Program-made: the position numbers and the translations under genes
Shown: positions 1 to 9,380 of the stretch, piece after piece
Position numbering within the stretch: the stretch's first letter is position 1
Layout of the letters: each line of letters begins with the position of its first letter
Notes under the pieces: generated by a model
Database searches by the model: none
Seen by the model: the letters and a program-made list of their open reading frames with translations, nothing else
Told to the model about the DNA's origin: nothing
Assembly: GCA_038238015.1 (NCBI GenBank)
Contig: JBBRYA010000005.1
Span: forward strand, 1-64,000
Length of the DNA stretch: 64,000 nt
Direction: 5' to 3'
Source: DASQFQ01 sp038238015
GTDB taxonomy: Bacteria; Actinomycetota; Thermoleophilia; Solirubrobacterales; Solirubrobacteraceae

Positions 1-47
1 CGGATAAACGGGGTCGCAGAATTCACCGAGAGCTAACGTAGGACGGC

Positions 48-800
48 GTGTCCGAGACTCCCCACGCGCTCGAGCTGCGCGGCTTCACCAAGCGCTACGA
101 CGACGGCCTGCTCGCGCTCGACGCCGTCGACCTGGTGGTCGCCGACGGCGAGTTCTTCGGGTTGCTCGGCCCCAACGGCGCGGGCAAGACGACGCTCATC
201 TCCGCAGTCTGCAACCTGATCCGCGCCACCGGCGGAGACGCGCTCGTCTTCGGCCACCCCCACGGCGAGAACGCGGCGCGGCGCCTGATCGGCCTTGCCG
301 AGCAGGACGTCAACCTCGACCGCTTCCTCGACGTGGAGGAGACGCTGCTCTACCACGGCGGCTACTACGGGATGAGCCGCGCCGACGCGCGCCGCCGCGC
401 CGCCGAGATGATCGACGTCTTCGACCTGCGCGCCAAGGCCCACGTCCGCGCGCCCAAGCTCTCCGGCGGCATGCGCCGGCGCCTGCTGCTGGCACGCGCG
501 CTGATGCACGAGCCGCGCCTGGTCATCCTCGACGAGCCGACCGCGGGCGTGGACTTCGAGCTGCGCCTGGAGCTGTGGCGCTACATCCGCCGCCTGCACG
601 AGCTCGGCACCACGATCCTGCTCACCACGCACTACCTCGAAGAGGCGGAGGAGCTGTGCGAGGAGATCGCGCTGATCCGCGGCGGGACGATCATCGCGCG
701 CGGCTCCGCCGACGGGCTGCGCTCCGCCTACGACGCCGGCTCGCTGGCCGACGTCTACGTCAAGGCGATGGCACGGCAGCCCGCCGGCGAGCCGGTTTAG
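48..800 (+). CDS. ABC-2 type transporter ATP-binding protein
   Basis: Cytoplasmic ATPase of an ABC-2 exporter (drug, lipid or polysaccharide efflux class), 250 aa with a GTG start preceded by AGGA. Visible motifs are the Walker A GPNGAGKT near residue 40, the signature LSGGM near 138, Walker B LVILDEP with DEPTAGVD near 160, and the H-loop TTHYLEEAEEL near 195. The substrate cannot be read from the ATPase. The matching membrane half is most likely the ABC-2 permease at 2847-3623, 2 kb downstream on the same strand, although three unrelated genes, one of them on the opposite strand, lie between. Complete and of typical length. Confidence 0.93.
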   Translation: MSETPHALELRGFTKRYDDGLLALDAVDLVVADGEFFGLLGPNGAGKTTLISAVCNLIRATGGDALVFGHPHGENAARRLIGLAEQDVNLDRFLDVEETLLYHGGYYGMSRADARRRAAEMIDVFDLRAKAHVRAPKLSGGMRRRLLLARALMHEPRLVILDEPTAGVDFELRLELWRYIRRLHELGTTILLTTHYLEEAEELCEEIALIRGGTIIARGSADGLRSAYDAGSLADVYVKAMARQPAGEPV

Positions 801-803
801 GGT

Positions 804-1469
804 TTAGCCGACGGTCGCCGTCCGCTCCCGGCTCAGGCCGAGCGCGTGGTCGGTGTGGCCGAGGATCCGCACGCGGTAGGTCGCAGTCGCGTTGACCCGC
901 GAGCGCATCGAGTACTTCGAGTACGCCGACGTTCCCGCCTGCAGCGCGGCGCTCTTGATCGTCACGAAGCTGCCGCCGCCGATCCGGCGCTGGAGGTAGA
1001 CCTTGCGCGCGTTGTGCGGCGGGCGCACCGTGCCGGAGAAGCGCACGAGGCTCTTCGCGCGCGGCGTCGAGTCGCTGAGCTTGAGGCCCACGAGCGGCGC
1101 CACCTTGACGATCAGCTCGGCGCTGGTCTGGTCGGGGTTCGTGCGGGCGACCGCGCGGTAATAGGTCGTCTCGCGCGGGCGGGTCGTGAACGTCACGTCG
1201 CCCTTGGCGTCGGTGGCCCTGGTCTCCACGTCGGTGAAGGTTTTCGAGCTGGTGAGGTGGCGCTGCAGCGTCACCGTCACGCCGGCCTTGGCGGCCTTGA
1301 CCGATGCGGTCAGCGTCTCGGGCTGGGAGAAGGTGAGCGGGTTGGCGCTCGTCCTGAGCGTCACGCCGCCGCCGCCGGGCGCGGGCTTCGGAGGCTTGGG
1401 GGCCGCGATGGCGGCCACGGGGGCGAGCAGCGCCGCCGTGGCGAGGAAGGTCGTTGCGATTCGTCTCAT
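804..1469 (-). CDS. Secreted Ig-like/immunoglobulin-fold hypothetical protein
   Basis: 221 aa. The start chosen is the ATG giving MRRIATTFLATAALLAPVAA, a clear Sec signal peptide with cleavage near AIAA-P. The mature part opens with a Pro/Lys/Gly linker and then holds two beta-rich repeats of roughly 90 residues, each with a tract of the type LTFSQPETLTASV or RAKSLVRFSGTV. This is the pattern of bacterial Ig-like modules found on surface or exported actinobacterial proteins. There is no catalytic motif. It is divergent from the GNAT gene with no spacer between the two start codons, and its stop lies 4 bp from the end of the ABC ATPase on the other strand. Function unknown. Confidence 0.8.
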   Translation of the reverse strand: MRRIATTFLATAALLAPVAAIAAPKPPKPAPGGGGVTLRTSANPLTFSQPETLTASVKAAKAGVTVTLQRHLTSSKTFTDVETRATDAKGDVTFTTRPRETTYYRAVARTNPDQTSAELIVKVAPLVGLKLSDSTPRAKSLVRFSGTVRPPHNARKVYLQRRIGGGSFVTIKSAALQAGTSAYSKYSMRSRVNATATYRVRILGHTDHALGLSRERTATVG

Positions 1470-1976
1470 GTGAGACTGACCCCCGTGGACGAGGCGAGGT
1501 TGGAGACTTACGCGCTGCGCCCCGCCACGGCGGAGGACGCGCCGGCCGTCGCGGAGGTGCTGATCGCCGCCGGCGTGAAGGCGTGGGGCCCGTGGCTGGG
1601 GGCCGAGCGCGTGGCCGGGCAGACCCCGCCCGCCGAGCGGTGGGTCGCCGCGGGGACGATCGTCGCGACCACGGAGGCCGGCGAGCTCGTCGGGTTCGTG
1701 CGCACGGAGCCCGGCGAGGAGGGGGAGGGGTGGGTCGACCTCCTCTACACGCACCCGCGCGTGTGGGGCCGCAGCGCCGGCCGGGCGCTGCTCGACGCGG
1801 GGCTGGCCGAGCTCCGCGCCGCGGGCTGCGCGACGGCGCTTTTGTGGACGGAGGAGCGCAACGAGCGCGCGCGCCACGTCTACGAGGCCGCGGGCTGGCA
1901 CACCGACGGCGAGCTGCGCGAGCGCGACTGGCGCGGCGCGCAGCTGCGCGAGCTGCGCTACCGCCGCGACCTGTGA
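1470..1976 (+). CDS. GNAT family N-acetyltransferase
   Basis: 168 aa acetyl-CoA-dependent N-acetyltransferase. The fold is visible as an N-terminal LRPATAEDAPAVAEV strand-helix, a central beta strand VDLLYTHPRVWGRSAGRALL that carries the R/Q-x-x-G-x-G/A pyrophosphate loop (here WGRSAGRAL), and the closing NERARHVYEAAGW motif. The substrate is unknown. The first possible GTG (1470) directly abuts the ATG of the divergent secreted gene; the next in-frame GTG at 1485 is an alternative start that would leave a small gap. The stop overlaps the EamA gene start by 4 bp (GTGA), so the two are probably translated together. Confidence 0.85.
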   Translation: MRLTPVDEARLETYALRPATAEDAPAVAEVLIAAGVKAWGPWLGAERVAGQTPPAERWVAAGTIVATTEAGELVGFVRTEPGEEGEGWVDLLYTHPRVWGRSAGRALLDAGLAELRAAGCATALLWTEERNERARHVYEAAGWHTDGELRERDWRGAQLRELRYRRDL

Positions 1977-2845
1977 GCGGCGCCCGGCGGAGCACCGCGC
2001 AGGCCGTCGGCCTCGTGTTGGTCGCTGTCACCTCGCTGCAGGTCGGCGCGGCCTACGCCGTGACGCTGTTCGACGACCTCGGCCCCGGCGGAGCGGCGCT
2101 CGGGCGGCTCGGGCTCGCCGCCGTGGTGCTGCTCGCGGTCTGGCGCCCGCGCGTGCGAGGGCACCCTCCGGCCGATCTGCGCACGGCGTTCCTGTTCGGG
2201 CTGACGCTCGGCGGCATGAACCTGTGCATCTACGAGTCGATCCACCGCATCCCGCTGGGCGTGGCGGTCACGATCGAGTTCGTGGGCCCGCTCGCGGTCG
2301 CGGTGGCGGGCTCGCGGCGCGCGCTCGACGGCGTCTGGGTGGTGCTCGCCGCCGCGGGCGTGCTGCTGCTGGCCGACGGCGGCGGCGGCGCCCCGCTCGA
2401 CGCCCTCGGCGTGGGCTTCGCGCTCGCGGCCGGCGCGCTGTGGGCGGCCTACATCCTGCTCAGCGCGCGCACGGGCCGGGCCTTCCCGGGCGGCCGCGGG
2501 CTTGCGCTGGCGATGATCCCCGCCGTCGTGCTGGTCGCGCCGGCCGGGATCGCCGACGCCGGGGCGGCGCTGCTGCGCCCCGAGCTCCTCGGAGCGCTCG
2601 CGGTCGTGGCGCTGGCCTCCTCGGTGATCCCCTACTCGCTCGAGCTCGAGGCGCTGCGCCGGCTCCCCGCGCGCGTGTTCGGCGTGCTCATGTCCGCCGA
2701 GCCCGCCGTCGCGGCGCTCGCGGGCCTCGTGGTGCTGGGCCAGCAGCTCGCCGCGCGCGACTGGGTGGCGATCGGCCTGGTGGTCTGCGCGAGCGTCGGC
2801 GCGGCCACCGGAGCCCAGGCCGGAGCCCCTTCTATCGTCGAATGA
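1973..2845 (+). CDS. EamA/DMT superfamily transporter (RhtA-like)
   Basis: 290 aa integral membrane protein with about ten hydrophobic segments arranged as two five-helix EamA halves. Features typical of the RhtA-like subgroup are GLTLGGMNLCIYESIHRIPLG, the VAVTIEFVGPLAVA helix, and near the C-terminus SVIPYSLELEALRRLPARVFGVLMSAEPA. Relatives export amino acids or related metabolites, so efflux of a small polar metabolite is the best guess. The start GTG overlaps the GNAT stop (GTGA). The upstream reading frame stays open but has no coding character before this point. The ABC-2 permease begins 1 bp downstream. Confidence 0.88.
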   Translation: MSGARRSTAQAVGLVLVAVTSLQVGAAYAVTLFDDLGPGGAALGRLGLAAVVLLAVWRPRVRGHPPADLRTAFLFGLTLGGMNLCIYESIHRIPLGVAVTIEFVGPLAVAVAGSRRALDGVWVVLAAAGVLLLADGGGGAPLDALGVGFALAAGALWAAYILLSARTGRAFPGGRGLALAMIPAVVLVAPAGIADAGAALLRPELLGALAVVALASSVIPYSLELEALRRLPARVFGVLMSAEPAVAALAGLVVLGQQLAARDWVAIGLVVCASVGAATGAQAGAPSIVE

Positions 2846-2846
2846 C

Positions 2847-3623
2847 ATGGACGCCTTCCTCGCCTCTCGCCGCGGGCTGATCGCGCTCTCGGGTCGCGAG
2901 ATCGCCCGCGTGCTCAAGCTCTGGACGCAGACGATCCTCGCGCCGGTGCTCTCGAGCTCGCTGTTCATCCTCGTCTTCGGGCTGTCGCTCGGCGGGCGCA
3001 TCAAGCAGATCGACGGCGTGCCCTTCGCGGTCTACATCGTGCCCGGGCTGATCGCGATGACGATGGCCCAGGCCGCCTACGCCAACAACTCCGCGACGGT
3101 CTTCCAGGCTCGCTTCGACCGCTACCTCAACGACGTCCTGGCCGCCCCGATGCGGGGGTGGGAGGTCAACCTCGCGCTCAACCTCGGCGGCGCGGTGCGG
3201 GCTTTGTCGATCGGCGCCGGGCTGCTCGGCGTCTCGCTCGCGCTCACCGACGTGCCGATCCGCCAGCCGCTGGCGCTCGCCGCGGCGGTGGCGCTGCTGC
3301 TCATCCTGTTCTGCTCCTTCGGCGTCGTCGTCGGCGTCTACGCCGAGTCCTGGGACCACACCGCGTTCGTGACCAACCTCGTGATCCTGCCGCTGAGCTT
3401 CCTCGGCGGCGTCTTCTATTCGGTTGCGGCGCTGCCCTCGCCCTGGGAGCAGATCTCGCGCGCCAACCCGCTGCACTACCTGATCGACGCGATGCGCTAT
3501 GGGTTCCTCGGCGCCAGCGACACGCCGATCGCGCTGTCGCTCGGCGTCACCGCGGTGATCGCGGCGCTGACCGTCGCCTGGAGCGTGTGGCTGTTCGCGA
3601 CCGGACGGCGGCTTAAGCCATAA
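2847..3623 (+). CDS. ABC-2 type transporter permease
   Basis: 258 aa membrane protein with about six transmembrane segments, matching the ABC2_membrane family used for drug, polysaccharide or lipid export. Recognisable elements are the amphipathic N-terminal interface helix with GREIARVLKLWTQTI, the GVPFAVYIVPGLIAM segment, and the re-entrant segment followed by LPLSFLGGVFYSVAALPSPW and NPLHYLIDAMRYGFLG. It should pair with the ATP-binding subunit at 48-800; no other ATPase is in the window. ATG start, 1 bp after the EamA stop. Confidence 0.9.
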   Translation: MDAFLASRRGLIALSGREIARVLKLWTQTILAPVLSSSLFILVFGLSLGGRIKQIDGVPFAVYIVPGLIAMTMAQAAYANNSATVFQARFDRYLNDVLAAPMRGWEVNLALNLGGAVRALSIGAGLLGVSLALTDVPIRQPLALAAAVALLLILFCSFGVVVGVYAESWDHTAFVTNLVILPLSFLGGVFYSVAALPSPWEQISRANPLHYLIDAMRYGFLGASDTPIALSLGVTAVIAALTVAWSVWLFATGRRLKP

Positions 3624-3686
3624 CCTTCGCCGCCGTGAGGCGCCTGCCGCTCATCGCCTGCGGATCGACGGGCTGAGCGCGCCGTC

Positions 3687-4262
3687 GTGTTCGAGCTGAC
3701 GCTGCCGAACTCCCTGACGCTCCTCCGGATCGCGCTCGTGCCCGTGCTCGTCGTGGTGCTGCTCTCCACGGTTCCCGAGGCCGACGAGGTCGCCGCCGGG
3801 ATCTTCGCCGTCGCCTCGGTGACCGACGCGCTCGACGGCTGGATCGCGCGGCGCAAGAACGCAGAGTCGGCGTTCGGAAAGCTGATGGACCCGCTGGCCG
3901 ACAAGCTGCTGATCACCGCCGCGCTCGTCTCCCTCGTCGCCCTCTACCGGCTCCAGGCGTGGGTGGCGATGGTGATCATCGCGCGCGAGTTCGCGGTCAC
4001 CGGCCTGCGGCTGCTGGCCATGGAGCAGGGGCTGCTGATCCCGGCGAGCGTCTGGGGCAAGATCAAGACCGCTGCGCAGGTCTTGATGGTTCTGGCGCTG
4101 ATCTGGGACGTCCCCCGCCCGGCGTGGGTCGACGTGCTCGTCTACGTGACGGTGGCGATCACCGTCGTCTCCGGCGCCGACTACTTCTTCCGGCTGCGCA
4201 AGCTGCTCGCGGCGCCGCCGCCTCAGGCGCGCCCGTCGAGCCACTCGCGCATCGAGACGTGA
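3687..4262 (+). CDS. pgsA: CDP-diacylglycerol--glycerol-3-phosphate 3-phosphatidyltransferase
   Basis: 191 aa membrane enzyme that makes phosphatidylglycerol phosphate from CDP-diacylglycerol and glycerol 3-phosphate, the committed step to phosphatidylglycerol and cardiolipin. The CDP-alcohol phosphotransferase signature D-x2-D-G-x2-A-R-x8-G-x3-D-x3-D is complete near residues 48-72 (DALDGWIARRK then GKLMDPLAD). Four to six hydrophobic helices follow, and NSLTLLRIALVP at the N-terminus is typical of PgsA. GTG start. The last 40 bp overlap the 3' end of the convergent folE2 gene. Related CDP-alcohol transferases cannot be excluded on motif alone, but the N-terminus favours PgsA. Confidence 0.9.
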   Translation: MFELTLPNSLTLLRIALVPVLVVVLLSTVPEADEVAAGIFAVASVTDALDGWIARRKNAESAFGKLMDPLADKLLITAALVSLVALYRLQAWVAMVIIAREFAVTGLRLLAMEQGLLIPASVWGKIKTAAQVLMVLALIWDVPRPAWVDVLVYVTVAITVVSGADYFFRLRKLLAAPPPQARPSSHSRIET

Positions 4263-5233
4263 TGCGCGGAGGGCTCGCCGCCGGCGATCTCTGAGCGGAC
4301 CTCGCCGAGCAGGCCGAAGCGCTCGGCGAGCACGTCGTGCTGGTGGATCGTCTCGAGGTTCTCCTGGCGCGCCGAGACGAACGAGTCGTCGCCGAGCTCG
4401 CCGAAGGTCTCGACCACGCCGCGCAGCATCTCGCGCACGCAGTCCTCGACGAAGCGCGGCCGGCGGTGGGCCTTCTCCACCACCGCGCCCTCGTCGGAGC
4501 GCTTCATCAGCTCGTAGATCTCCGAGGACATCGAGCTCTCGACGATCCGCAGCAGCGCGAGGGCGTCGATGTCGGAGTCGCAGCTCTCCGGACAGCCGAT
4601 GTGCAGCGTCCCGAACCCCCGCTGGTTGTGCGTCGCGCCCGGCACGGCGTCGAAGATGCGCTCGATCTCCTCGTGGGAGAAGCCCTCGGCGATCAGCCGC
4701 TCGCGCGAGCTCGCTCGCACGAGCCCCTGCGCACACGGGCACGCGGTGATGCCCTGGGCCTGGACGCCGATCAGGCGTCGCGTCCCGGCGGCGGAGGCCA
4801 CCGCGGTGCCGAAGAGCGTGTAGATCTCCTGCGTCTCGATCCCCGACACCGGCGCGGGCTTGTGCTCCGGGTAGCGGGCCTGGATGCGCACCTCCGCGCG
4901 CGCCGCGCCCTGGCGGTCGCGCACGCGCTCGGCGATGTGCTGGGCAAGCGTCTCGGCCCGGAAGCTGTGCTCGTGCAGCACGACCTCGCCGATGGCGTCG
5001 TTGACGACCTCCTCGAAGCGCGACATGTGCGCGCCCTTCTGGTCGGGCCCGAGGTCGACGAAGCAGTCCAGCCGCGCTGAGAAGAGCTGCTCGACGCCCT
5101 CCTGGCGCAGCCGGATGACCTTCTCGACGCCGGTGACCCCGACGCGCGAGAGCGAGACGGCGAGTGAAGGAAGTTGTGCCTGGACGTCCTCCAGGACCAA
5201 TTCGGGGCTCGAATATTCGTCCACGCTGCCCAT
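4223..5233 (-). CDS. folE2: GTP cyclohydrolase I type IB (FolE2)
   Basis: 336 aa, the COG1469 class of GTP cyclohydrolase I that converts GTP to 7,8-dihydroneopterin triphosphate at the head of folate synthesis. The conserved catalytic-cysteine region GITACPCAQGL, the SGIETQEIYTLFGTAV strand and the HNQRGFGTLHIGCPES motif are all present. Type IB enzymes work with several metals and often replace zinc-dependent FolE; whether a type IA copy exists elsewhere cannot be seen. The ATG at 5233 was chosen because upstream in-frame sequence is the AT-richer spacer towards rpoD. Convergent with pgsA, sharing 40 bp. Confidence 0.92.
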   Translation of the reverse strand: MGSVDEYSSPELVLEDVQAQLPSLAVSLSRVGVTGVEKVIRLRQEGVEQLFSARLDCFVDLGPDQKGAHMSRFEEVVNDAIGEVVLHEHSFRAETLAQHIAERVRDRQGAARAEVRIQARYPEHKPAPVSGIETQEIYTLFGTAVASAAGTRRLIGVQAQGITACPCAQGLVRASSRERLIAEGFSHEEIERIFDAVPGATHNQRGFGTLHIGCPESCDSDIDALALLRIVESSMSSEIYELMKRSDEGAVVEKAHRRPRFVEDCVREMLRGVVETFGELGDDSFVSARQENLETIHQHDVLAERFGLLGEVRSEIAGGEPSAHHVSMREWLDGRA

Positions 5234-5419
5234 CAGGTTAGACCTCTGACCGGCCCCCACGCCCAAAAGGGCGCCCGGAAGGTCCAAGGTTTAGCCACTA
5301 TGAACTTGCGATTACGCGCTATAAAGGCTCGGCGGCACGGACAACAGAGCGGTTTCAGCACTGGTCGGGCACGGAACGCCCGGCCATCTTGCAAGCGACG
5401 GTCCCGAAAGACGAGGGAT
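5234..5419. promoter_or_regulatory. Divergent promoter region folE2 / rpoD
   Basis: 186 bp between two divergent housekeeping genes. It is clearly AT-richer than its surroundings and has poor third-position GC in every frame, which argues against coding. A TATAAA hexamer at 5320-5325 is a good candidate -10 for the sigma factor gene. No convincing -35 sits 16-18 bp before it, so the exact promoter is uncertain. Confidence 0.45.
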
Positions 5420-6562
<1,143 letters not shown>

Positions 6563-6607
6563 GGATGGCGGCCGCGCCGCCCGCTGGCTAGAATCGCGCC
6601 CGCTCTG

Positions 6608-6689
<82 letters not shown>

Positions 6690-6732
6690 TCTCACGGGGC
6701 TCTCATCCGCGGCGCGCTAGCGTCGCCTGAGC

Positions 6733-8130
6733 ATGTCGCGCCTGGACCGCATGCCCGTGCGCCTGCGGGTCACCCTCGCGTTCGCCGGTGTGATGACGGT
6801 GCTGCTGGCCGCGATCGGGCTCTTCCTCTACCTGCGCCTCGGCGCTGAGCTCGACGCGACGATCGCGCGCGGGCTGCGCTCGCGGGCCGACGACGTGGCG
6901 GCGCTGGTCGCCCAGGCCGACAGCGGCCTCGCCGAGGCCGGCCGCAGCCCGCTGACCGAGGGCGCGGACACGCTGGCGCAGATCCTCGACAGCTCCGGGC
7001 ACATCGTCGACGCCACTCCAGTCGTCCGCCGGCGCCCGGTGCTGACCCCAGCCGAGCTGCGCCGCGCTCTGCGCACGACGATCACCCTGGATCGCACGGG
7101 AGTCCTGCCCGAGAACGCTCGCGCGCGGCTGCTCGCGACCCCCGTCCATGCGCAGGGCCAGGACCTCGTGGTGGTCGTCGGCGATCAGATCGAGGATCGC
7201 GACAACGCGCTGCGCAGCCTCGCCGGCCTGCTGCTCGTCGGCGGCCCGATCGCGCTGCTGCTCGCGTCGCTGGCCGGTTACGGCGCGGCCGCGGCTGCGC
7301 TGGCTCCGGTCGAGCGGATGCGCCGGCGCGCCGCGGCGATCGACACCGCCGACCCGGGTGCCCGCCTGCCGGTTCCCGCTGCGGACGATGAGCTCGGGCG
7401 CTTGGGGGGGACGCTGAACGCGATGCTCGAGCGGCTCCAGACCGCCTTCGAGCGCGAGCGCACGTTCGTCGCCGACGCCAGCCACGAGCTGCGCACACCG
7501 CTGGCGATCCTCAAGGCCGAGCTCGAGCTGGCGCTTCGCAGCGGGCGCTCGCGCGAGCAGCTCACGGCCGCGCTGCGCTCCGCCGCCGAGGAGACCGACC
7601 GCCTCGTCGGGCTCGCCGAGGACCTGCTGGTGATCGCGCGCGCTGACCAGGGACGGCTGCCGATCCGCCGCGCCGACGTCGCCGTCGGCGAGCTGCTCGA
7701 TCACGTTCGGGCGCGCTTCGCGCGGCGCGCCGGCGAGCAGCAGGCGCAGCTCGAGCGCGGCGCCGGCGGCGACCTTCACGTCGACGCCGACCCGCTGCGC
7801 CTCGAGCAGGCGCTGGGCAACCTCGTCGACAACGCGCTGCGCCACGGCGGGCGGCACGTCGAGCTGGCGGCGGAGGAGGACGACGCGGCGATCCGCTTGC
7901 ACGTCCGCGACGACGGCGCCGGCTTTCCCGACGGCTTCGCCGAGTCGGCGTTCGAACGCTTCTCGCGAGCGGATGTCGCGCGCGGTCGCGGCGGCGTGGG
8001 GCTGGGGCTCGCGATCGTGGCGTCGATCGCGCACGCCCACGGCGGGAGCGCGGGCGCCGAGAACCGCCCGGACGGCGGGGCCGACGTGTGGCTGGCGCTG
8101 CCAGGAGCCCGGCCGCAGCCGGGCTCCTGA
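6733..8130 (+). CDS. Two-component sensor histidine kinase (OmpR-partner type)
   Basis: 465 aa inner-membrane kinase. One transmembrane helix at about 13-34 and a second at about 160-190 enclose a periplasmic sensor of roughly 125 residues. A HAMP-like linker follows, then HisKA with the phosphorylated His251 in ASHELRTPLA, and HATPase_c with N box LGNLVDNALRHGG, G1 DDGAGF and G2 GVGLGLAIV. It should phosphorylate the OmpR-type regulator at 8682-9380. The pair is split by a minus-strand gene for a small secreted protein, which may be what it senses or controls. Its last codons form half of a strong hairpin. Confidence 0.93.
   Translation: MSRLDRMPVRLRVTLAFAGVMTVLLAAIGLFLYLRLGAELDATIARGLRSRADDVAALVAQADSGLAEAGRSPLTEGADTLAQILDSSGHIVDATPVVRRRPVLTPAELRRALRTTITLDRTGVLPENARARLLATPVHAQGQDLVVVVGDQIEDRDNALRSLAGLLLVGGPIALLLASLAGYGAAAAALAPVERMRRRAAAIDTADPGARLPVPAADDELGRLGGTLNAMLERLQTAFERERTFVADASHELRTPLAILKAELELALRSGRSREQLTAALRSAAEETDRLVGLAEDLLVIARADQGRLPIRRADVAVGELLDHVRARFARRAGEQQAQLERGAGGDLHVDADPLRLEQALGNLVDNALRHGGRHVELAAEEDDAAIRLHVRDDGAGFPDGFAESAFERFSRADVARGRGGVGLGLAIVASIAHAHGGSAGAENRPDGGADVWLALPGARPQPGS
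8102..8129. terminator. Perfect hairpin inside the kinase 3' end
   Basis: A 12-bp perfect inverted repeat (8102-8113 with 8118-8129) with a 4-nt loop, all G:C-rich, spans the last codons and stop of the histidine kinase. It sits between convergent genes and could terminate both directions. No T-run follows, so if it terminates it is of the actinobacterial non-U-tract type. Confidence 0.55.
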
Positions 8131-8143
8131 GCGGCAGCTCCGC

Positions 8144-8566
8144 CTAGTTGGCCGCCTGCGAGTCAGCGGGGTCGCTCGCGCTCCCCGACTCGTTGTCGGG
8201 CTGCCCCGCGGCCTCGTCCTGATGGCCGGGCTCGGACGCGTTCTGGTCCGGGCCCTCGTTCTGGTCCTGGCTTCCGTTCTGGTCGTTCTGGTCGTTCTGG
8301 TCGTTCGTCTCGGCCGGATCGCTCTTCTCGGCCGCGTCGTTCTGCTCGGCGCTGTTCTCGTCCGCCGGGTCGGACTGCGCGCGCTTCGCGCTGCGGTGGG
8401 ACTTCGCCGCCTTGTGGCTCTTGGCCACCGCATGGTGCTTCGTCGCCGACTTGCTCTTCGTCGCGGTGGTGCGGTGCGAGGCGGCGCCCGCGAGCGCCGA
8501 GCCGCCGAGTGCCAGCGCCGCGAGTGCGGCGACGGCGACCAGGATCTTCTTGAGCTTCTGCGTCAG
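8144..8566 (-). CDS. Small secreted Asp/Asn/Gln-rich repeat protein, non-ATG start
   Basis: About 140 aa. The N-terminus reads LTQKLKKILVAVAALAALAL then GGSALAGA, a clear signal peptide, followed by a Lys/Ala/His/Ser-rich basic stretch and an acidic tail with tandem NDQ/DQN units encoded by a 9-bp repeat near 8271-8310. The CTG at 8566 (or ATT at 8572) is the only sensible start: a strong AAGGAG lies 9 (or 3) nt upstream, and no ATG or GTG precedes the signal sequence. A downstream GTG at 8428 would lose the signal peptide. It lies between the sensor kinase and its response regulator on the opposite strand, so its expression may be tied to that system. Function unknown; low-complexity and probably disordered. 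Confidence 0.65.
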   Translation of the reverse strand: MTQKLKKILVAVAALAALALGGSALAGAASHRTTATKSKSATKHHAVAKSHKAAKSHRSAKRAQSDPADENSAEQNDAAEKSDPAETNDQNDQNDQNGSQDQNEGPDQNASEPGHQDEAAGQPDNESGSASDPADSQAAN

Positions 8567-8681
8567 GTGAATCAGCTCCTTGTGGTGGGGGACAGGACGC
8601 CGGCGGCACAGTAGGAGCGGGCGATGAGCCAGGCGTGAGACCGCTCATGGGACGTTCATCTGCACCGTCCACGCTGTGGTC

Positions 8682-9380
8682 ATGCGGGTCCTGATCGTCG
8701 AGGACGAGATCAAGCTCGCCGGCCTGATCCGGCGCGGCCTGCGCGACGACGGGCTGGCCGCCGACGTGGCGGTCAAGGGCGAGGACGCGCTGTGGATGGC
8801 CGGCGCCACCGAGTACGACGCGATCGTGCTCGACGTGATGCTGCCGGGGATCGACGGCTTCGAGGTCTGCCGGCGCCTGCGCGCCGACGGCGTCTGGGCG
8901 CCCGTGCTGATGCTCACCGCGCGCGACTCGGTGGAGGACCGCGTGCTCGGCCTCGACGGCGGCGCCGACGACTACCTCGCCAAGCCGTTCTCGTTCGCCG
9001 AGCTGGCCGCGCGCCTGCGCGCGCTCGCCCGCCGCGGGCCGGTCGAGCGCCCGAGCGTGCTGCGCGCGGGCAACCTGCACCTGGACCCGGCGTCGCGCCG
9101 CGCGTGGCGGGGAGACGTCGACCTCGCGCTGTCGGCGAAGGAGTTCGCCCTGCTCGAGACGTTCCTGCGCCGCCCGGGCCAGGTGCTCGACCGCTTCCAG
9201 CTGCTCGAGCACGCGTGGGACTACGAGTACGAGAACCGCTCCAACGTCGTTGACGTGTACGTGCGCTACCTGCGCGAGAAGGTCGACCGACCCTTCGGGG
9301 TCGAGTCGATCGAGACCGTGCGCGGCGCCGGCTACCGCATGCGTGCCGACGGAGGCAACGGGGCACAAGAGCATTCGTGA
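8682..9380 (+). CDS. OmpR/PhoB-family response regulator
   Basis: 232 aa. The receiver domain has the acidic pocket VEDE at 7-9, phospho-acceptor Asp51 in VLDVMLPG, switch Thr79 and Lys101 in YLAKPFSF. The C-terminal winged helix has FALLETFLRRPGQVLDRFQL, VDVYVRYLREKVD and the terminal hairpin IETVRGAGYRM. It binds DNA as a phosphorylated dimer and is the partner of the kinase at 6733-8130. ATG at 8682 chosen over a GTG two codons earlier. Its stop overlaps the next gene by 4 bp (GTGA). Confidence 0.93.
   Translation: MRVLIVEDEIKLAGLIRRGLRDDGLAADVAVKGEDALWMAGATEYDAIVLDVMLPGIDGFEVCRRLRADGVWAPVLMLTARDSVEDRVLGLDGGADDYLAKPFSFAELAARLRALARRGPVERPSVLRAGNLHLDPASRRAWRGDVDLALSAKEFALLETFLRRPGQVLDRFQLLEHAWDYEYENRSNVVDVYVRYLREKVDRPFGVESIETVRGAGYRMRADGGNGAQEHS

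Noticed and set aside
846..1470. Long plus-strand open frame upstream of the GNAT gene
   Set aside because: It is the antisense shadow of the Ig-like secreted gene; protein content is Arg/Ala-rich noise until GTG 1470.
5306..5311. TTGCGA as the -35 of rpoD
   Set aside because: Only 8 bp separate it from TATAAA, too short for a sigma-70 promoter.
8271..8310. Tandem GTTCTGGTC units as a CRISPR or regulatory repeat
   Set aside because: The units are 9 bp without spacers and lie in frame in a coding low-complexity tail.
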